Assembly (NCBI RefSeq): GCF_042684645.1
Contig: NZ_JBHULV010000046.1
Span: forward strand, 62,001 to 126,000
From: Pseudopedobacter alpinus
Lineage (GTDB): Bacteria > Bacteroidota > Bacteroidia > Sphingobacteriales > Sphingobacteriaceae
DNA: 64,000 nucleotides
Direction: 5' to 3'
Of this stretch, positions 61,942 through 64,000 are shown in pieces; within the stretch, counting starts at the first letter, position 1; every line of letters starts with the position of its first letter. Under the pieces are notes generated by a model that saw only the letters and a list, made by a program, of their open reading frames with translations, was not told the DNA's origin and did not search any database. The translations under genes were made by a program, and so were the position numbers.

Positions 61942-63006
61942 ATGAAAAAAAAATTACTTTATTTAACAGCAGTAGTTTTATTATTGCTATCGTTCAACAA
62001 CGAGTTAAGTGCTCAAACTGTTCAGTTGTATAGACAAGCCGGTGATATCACTGATGCGGCAACTAGTTTTACCTATACAACATCTTCGGGAGGAGATGTC
62101 ATTACCTATCCGGCTTCAACTACCACTTCATCATCTAATATTTGTGCTCCTGCGGTTCGAAGAGTTCAGCTAGCGTCCTTCAATTTGAACTATAAATCAG
62201 GTTCTGTTGGTAATATCGTAATTTCCGGAAATTCTTCTGGTGGCACCTCTTCAAGAACAGTAACAGCGGTAACCGTAAATGGAGTTAATGTTACAGCGGA
62301 TGTCACAATAGTTACCACTATAGCTGGTAATGGTGGAACCTTAGACTGTGGTAATATTACAATTACAGGATTAAATGTAGCTCAAAACGCTACAACAGGA
62401 GTTAACATAGGAATTACATTTGATGGAAATACAAGAGTAAATACTATTAGTATTTCGTCCGCTACCTTACCACTTGATTTTCTTTCTTTCACAGCTAAAC
62501 CTGATGCTTTTGGTAAAACAGTAGATTTAAACTGGAGCACTACTAATGAGGTAAATACTAAAAACTTTGAGATTCAAAAAAGAACAGATAGTAGCGATTT
62601 TACAACTATTGGCAATTTGCCAAGCAAAAACGTTGCAGGTGTACACCACTATTCTTTTACAGATAACACTTCAAATCCTGGAAATTCTTATTACAGAATA
62701 GTTCAGTATGATAATGACGGGGCTTCAACAATCAGTAAAATAGTTGCTGTAACAAACAAAGCTGCTGTTGGTTTATCTGTTTATCCAAATCCTGTTGAAG
62801 AAACTTTAAATGTTAAACATGCTGCTGCTAACGCAAGTGCAAGCTTTAAAATATTAACAGCAGATGGAAGAACAGTTTTACAAAGTGCTGCAGGAGTGAG
62901 TTCTACTTCAAGTAGTATTAATGTTTCTCAGTTAACATCCGGAGCATATTTATTGATTTTTGATAATCAAACCGATAGCTCTTCAATCAAATTCGTTAAA
63001 AAATAA
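61942..63006 (+). CDS. Small secreted T9SS-sorted protein, unknown N-terminal module
   Basis: A 354-residue exported protein (signal LLYLTAVVLLLLSFNNELSAQ). The N-terminal ~150 residues are Thr/Ser/Val-rich beta-strand sequence (RRVQLASFNLNYKSGSVGNI, then GNGGTLDCGNITITGLNV) with two or three cysteines and no known catalytic motif. From LPLDFLSFTAKPDAFGK it repeats the C-terminal architecture of the 60319 product, ending with the T9SS domain SVYPNPVEETLNVKHA to SIKFVKK. Operator copy C lies in front, so it is probably co-regulated with susC and GH43. A surface adhesin or pectin-binding role is only a guess. Confidence 0.7.
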   Translation: MKKKLLYLTAVVLLLLSFNNELSAQTVQLYRQAGDITDAATSFTYTTSSGGDVITYPASTTTSSSNICAPAVRRVQLASFNLNYKSGSVGNIVISGNSSGGTSSRTVTAVTVNGVNVTADVTIVTTIAGNGGTLDCGNITITGLNVAQNATTGVNIGITFDGNTRVNTISISSATLPLDFLSFTAKPDAFGKTVDLNWSTTNEVNTKNFEIQKRTDSSDFTTIGNLPSKNVAGVHHYSFTDNTSNPGNSYYRIVQYDNDGASTISKIVAVTNKAAVGLSVYPNPVEETLNVKHAAANASASFKILTADGRTVLQSAAGVSSTSSSINVSQLTSGAYLLIFDNQTDSSSIKFVKK

Positions 63007-63027
63007 AAATTGGTTATATTTTGACAA

Positions 63028-63057
63028 GGCTCGGAAAGAAATTTCTGGGCCTTTCTT
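63028..63057 (+). terminator. Terminator after the second secreted T9SS protein gene
   Basis: AAGGC and GCCTT bracket a GAAA-GAAA-TTTC stem (GGAAAGAAATTTC), followed by TTTCTTGTTT. The stem has internal mismatches, so it is weaker than the others. Confidence 0.6.
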
Positions 63058-63099
63058 GTTTAGAAAAGCGTAAAAAAATTCGCAGATAAACAATAAATG

Positions 63100-63138
63100 T
63101 TACGGCATCGTTCCCGACAACGATTGCACATTTTTATT
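63100..63138 (+). promoter_or_regulatory. LacI-type operator candidate, copy D
   Basis: Identical to copy C over 38 of 39 bases (one C-to-A change), with ATCGTT-N6-AACGAT and the core CAACGATTGCACA. It lies ~170 bases before the start at 63309. The whole 300-base gap from 63007 contains only this block and the terminator at 63028. Confidence 0.65.
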
Positions 63139-63308
63139 CCCTTAACACCTTATTTATCAGCCTAAAACAGCCTATTATTGTATAGCCAATTAAAAAGATA
63201 GAACCAATTTTTTCCTGTAAATTATTTCATTCTCGTTTTAGAATTAATAAATAAATAAAAAGTGATTTTCTCCCTCTAAAAGGTAATAATAATTCCTAAC
63301 CAATTAAA

Positions 63309-64000
63309 ATGAAAAGTTTAAAGTTCTTTGCCCTGTTTGTTGTTTTTGTATGTTCGTTTCTTAATCTTCAAGCTCAAACAACATTAATCAACACTAAGTT
63401 TGATAATACATCACCTATTAACTTTTTAACAAGTGATGGTACTCCTAACGCCACAAAAGCAGCGGATGGAGTATGTAGTAAAGGGATGATACAAATTAAT
63501 CCTGTTCAAAAAATACAATTAGATGTATCAAGTTGTAGTTCTTTAGTGGTGAATATGAAGTCAACTTCAACATCTACAAGAACTGTTACCATAAAGTATA
63601 AGAAAGGCAATGCTGCTACATATACAACCTTGTTGCCAACTGTATCTGTTTTAGCGGCACAATCTTTTAATCTCACCACAATTTATCCAGATTTAGTTTC
63701 AAATGAATCAATTAGTATCATTATTGAAGCAACCAGTGGCAATACCCAAGTTCACGATTTAGTATTGGTCTCAAGTGGTTTAAGTTCCGCAAATAAGATT
63801 ACTTCTTTTAAAATGAATAACCAAGTTGGCAACGAGGTAATAAACGCAACTAATAATACTGTTGCGGTAAATGTTTTAGCAGGTACAAATTTAACAAATG
63901 TTGCTCCTGCAAGTATTGCTGTATCAAGTTTTGCTGGCATCAGTCCTTTAGCTACTGCTACTAGAAATTTCGCAAGTAATAGCCCCGTAACATATACAGT
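63309..64000 (+). CDS. Secreted protein, 3' end outside window
   Basis: An open frame from ATG 63309 runs to the window edge with no stop (about 230 codons seen). The signal peptide is KSLKFFALFVVFVCSFLNLQAQ. A beta-sandwich follows, with one CSKG and one SSCSS cysteine, reading IQINPVQKIQLDVSSCSSLVV in its middle. From ~160 an Ig-like repeat begins (KITSFKMNNQVGNEVINAT), of the kind that precedes catalytic domains in secreted polysaccharide enzymes. A pectinase domain beyond the edge is plausible but not visible. It carries operator copy D upstream. Confidence 0.75.
   Translation, partial: MKSLKFFALFVVFVCSFLNLQAQTTLINTKFDNTSPINFLTSDGTPNATKAADGVCSKGMIQINPVQKIQLDVSSCSSLVVNMKSTSTSTRTVTIKYKKGNAATYTTLLPTVSVLAAQSFNLTTIYPDLVSNESISIIIEATSGNTQVHDLVLVSSGLSSANKITSFKMNNQVGNEVINATNNTVAVNVLAGTNLTNVAPASIAVSSFAGISPLATATRNFASNSPVTYT

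Noticed and set aside
1..64000. CRISPR arrays, tRNA genes, insertion sequences, prophage
   Set aside because: No regularly spaced repeats, tRNA-like cloverleaf, transposase or phage structural gene was seen on either strand.

Overview
The window is AT-rich DNA from a free-living Bacteroidota bacterium, most likely of the Sphingobacteriaceae (Pedobacter-like). The signs are a SusC/SusD pair, a hybrid two-component system of the gut/soil Bacteroidota type, C-terminal type IX secretion (T9SS) sorting domains, lipoproteins with cysteine directly after a short signal, promoter -7 boxes of the form TAnnTTTG, and an rnpB gene with its own promoter and terminator. The species call is an inference from gene content.

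Region 1 (1-5460) is a worn defence island. It holds a frameshifted type I specificity gene (hsdS) entering from the left edge, an overlapping AAA ATPase/RloB pair that looks intact, an McrC C-terminal remnant, an unrecognised 310-residue protein, a frameshifted remnant of another defence-associated family, and an MntA/HepT (MNT/HEPN) toxin-antitoxin pair whose toxin is frameshifted just after its RNRIIH motif. A 400-base spacer with two hairpin-forming repeats separates it from the chromosome backbone.

Region 2 (5870-18228) is housekeeping and general metabolism: thiolase, a POT peptide transporter, a polyprenol-phosphate-type glycosyltransferase next to a GH113-like lipoprotein, a PAS-LuxR regulator, an S9 peptidase, an Atg22-type MFS protein, a CDF transporter with an HMA-like head and an NtrC-type response regulator. 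Region 3 (18337-23489, minus strand) is rnpB followed upstream by a tightly packed, probably copper-related operon: small membrane protein, MbnP-like lipoprotein, MauG/MbnH-like di-haem peroxidase, CDICGC outer-membrane protein, His/Met-rich lipoprotein, SCO1/SenC, cytochrome c. Region 4 (23624-28467) has an acyl-ACP desaturase, a Pif1-like helicase and a GT87-like membrane glycosyltransferase.

Region 5 (28667-64000, still open at the right edge) is a large pectin utilisation locus. It encodes DUF4861, a Gfo/Idh/MocA oxidoreductase, GH43, two CE12 acetylesterases, a 1453-residue hybrid two-component regulator, GH28, GH105, three PL1 pectate lyases, two CE8 methylesterase proteins (one a 1221-residue T9SS giant), a LacI-family repressor, SusC, SusD, a DUF5123-like surface protein, and a run of small secreted T9SS proteins. 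Expected division of labour: surface lyases and esterases de-esterify and cut homogalacturonan and rhamnogalacturonan, SusC/SusD import oligomers, and GH28/GH105/GH43 finish them in the periplasm. Genes for cytoplasmic uronate catabolism are not in this window.

The most interesting signals are regulatory. Two pairs of TACCAA-N6-AAC boxes, each pair spaced exactly 21 bases, lie upstream of GH28 and of the first PL1 and fit an AraC-type output such as the HTCS. A second family of elements with core GCAWCGWTTGCACA lies upstream of GH43, SusC and the last two secreted proteins and fits a LacI-type operator. Also notable is a composite CE12-CE8 pseudogene at 59487-59959 that records a deletion between tandem pectin esterase genes.
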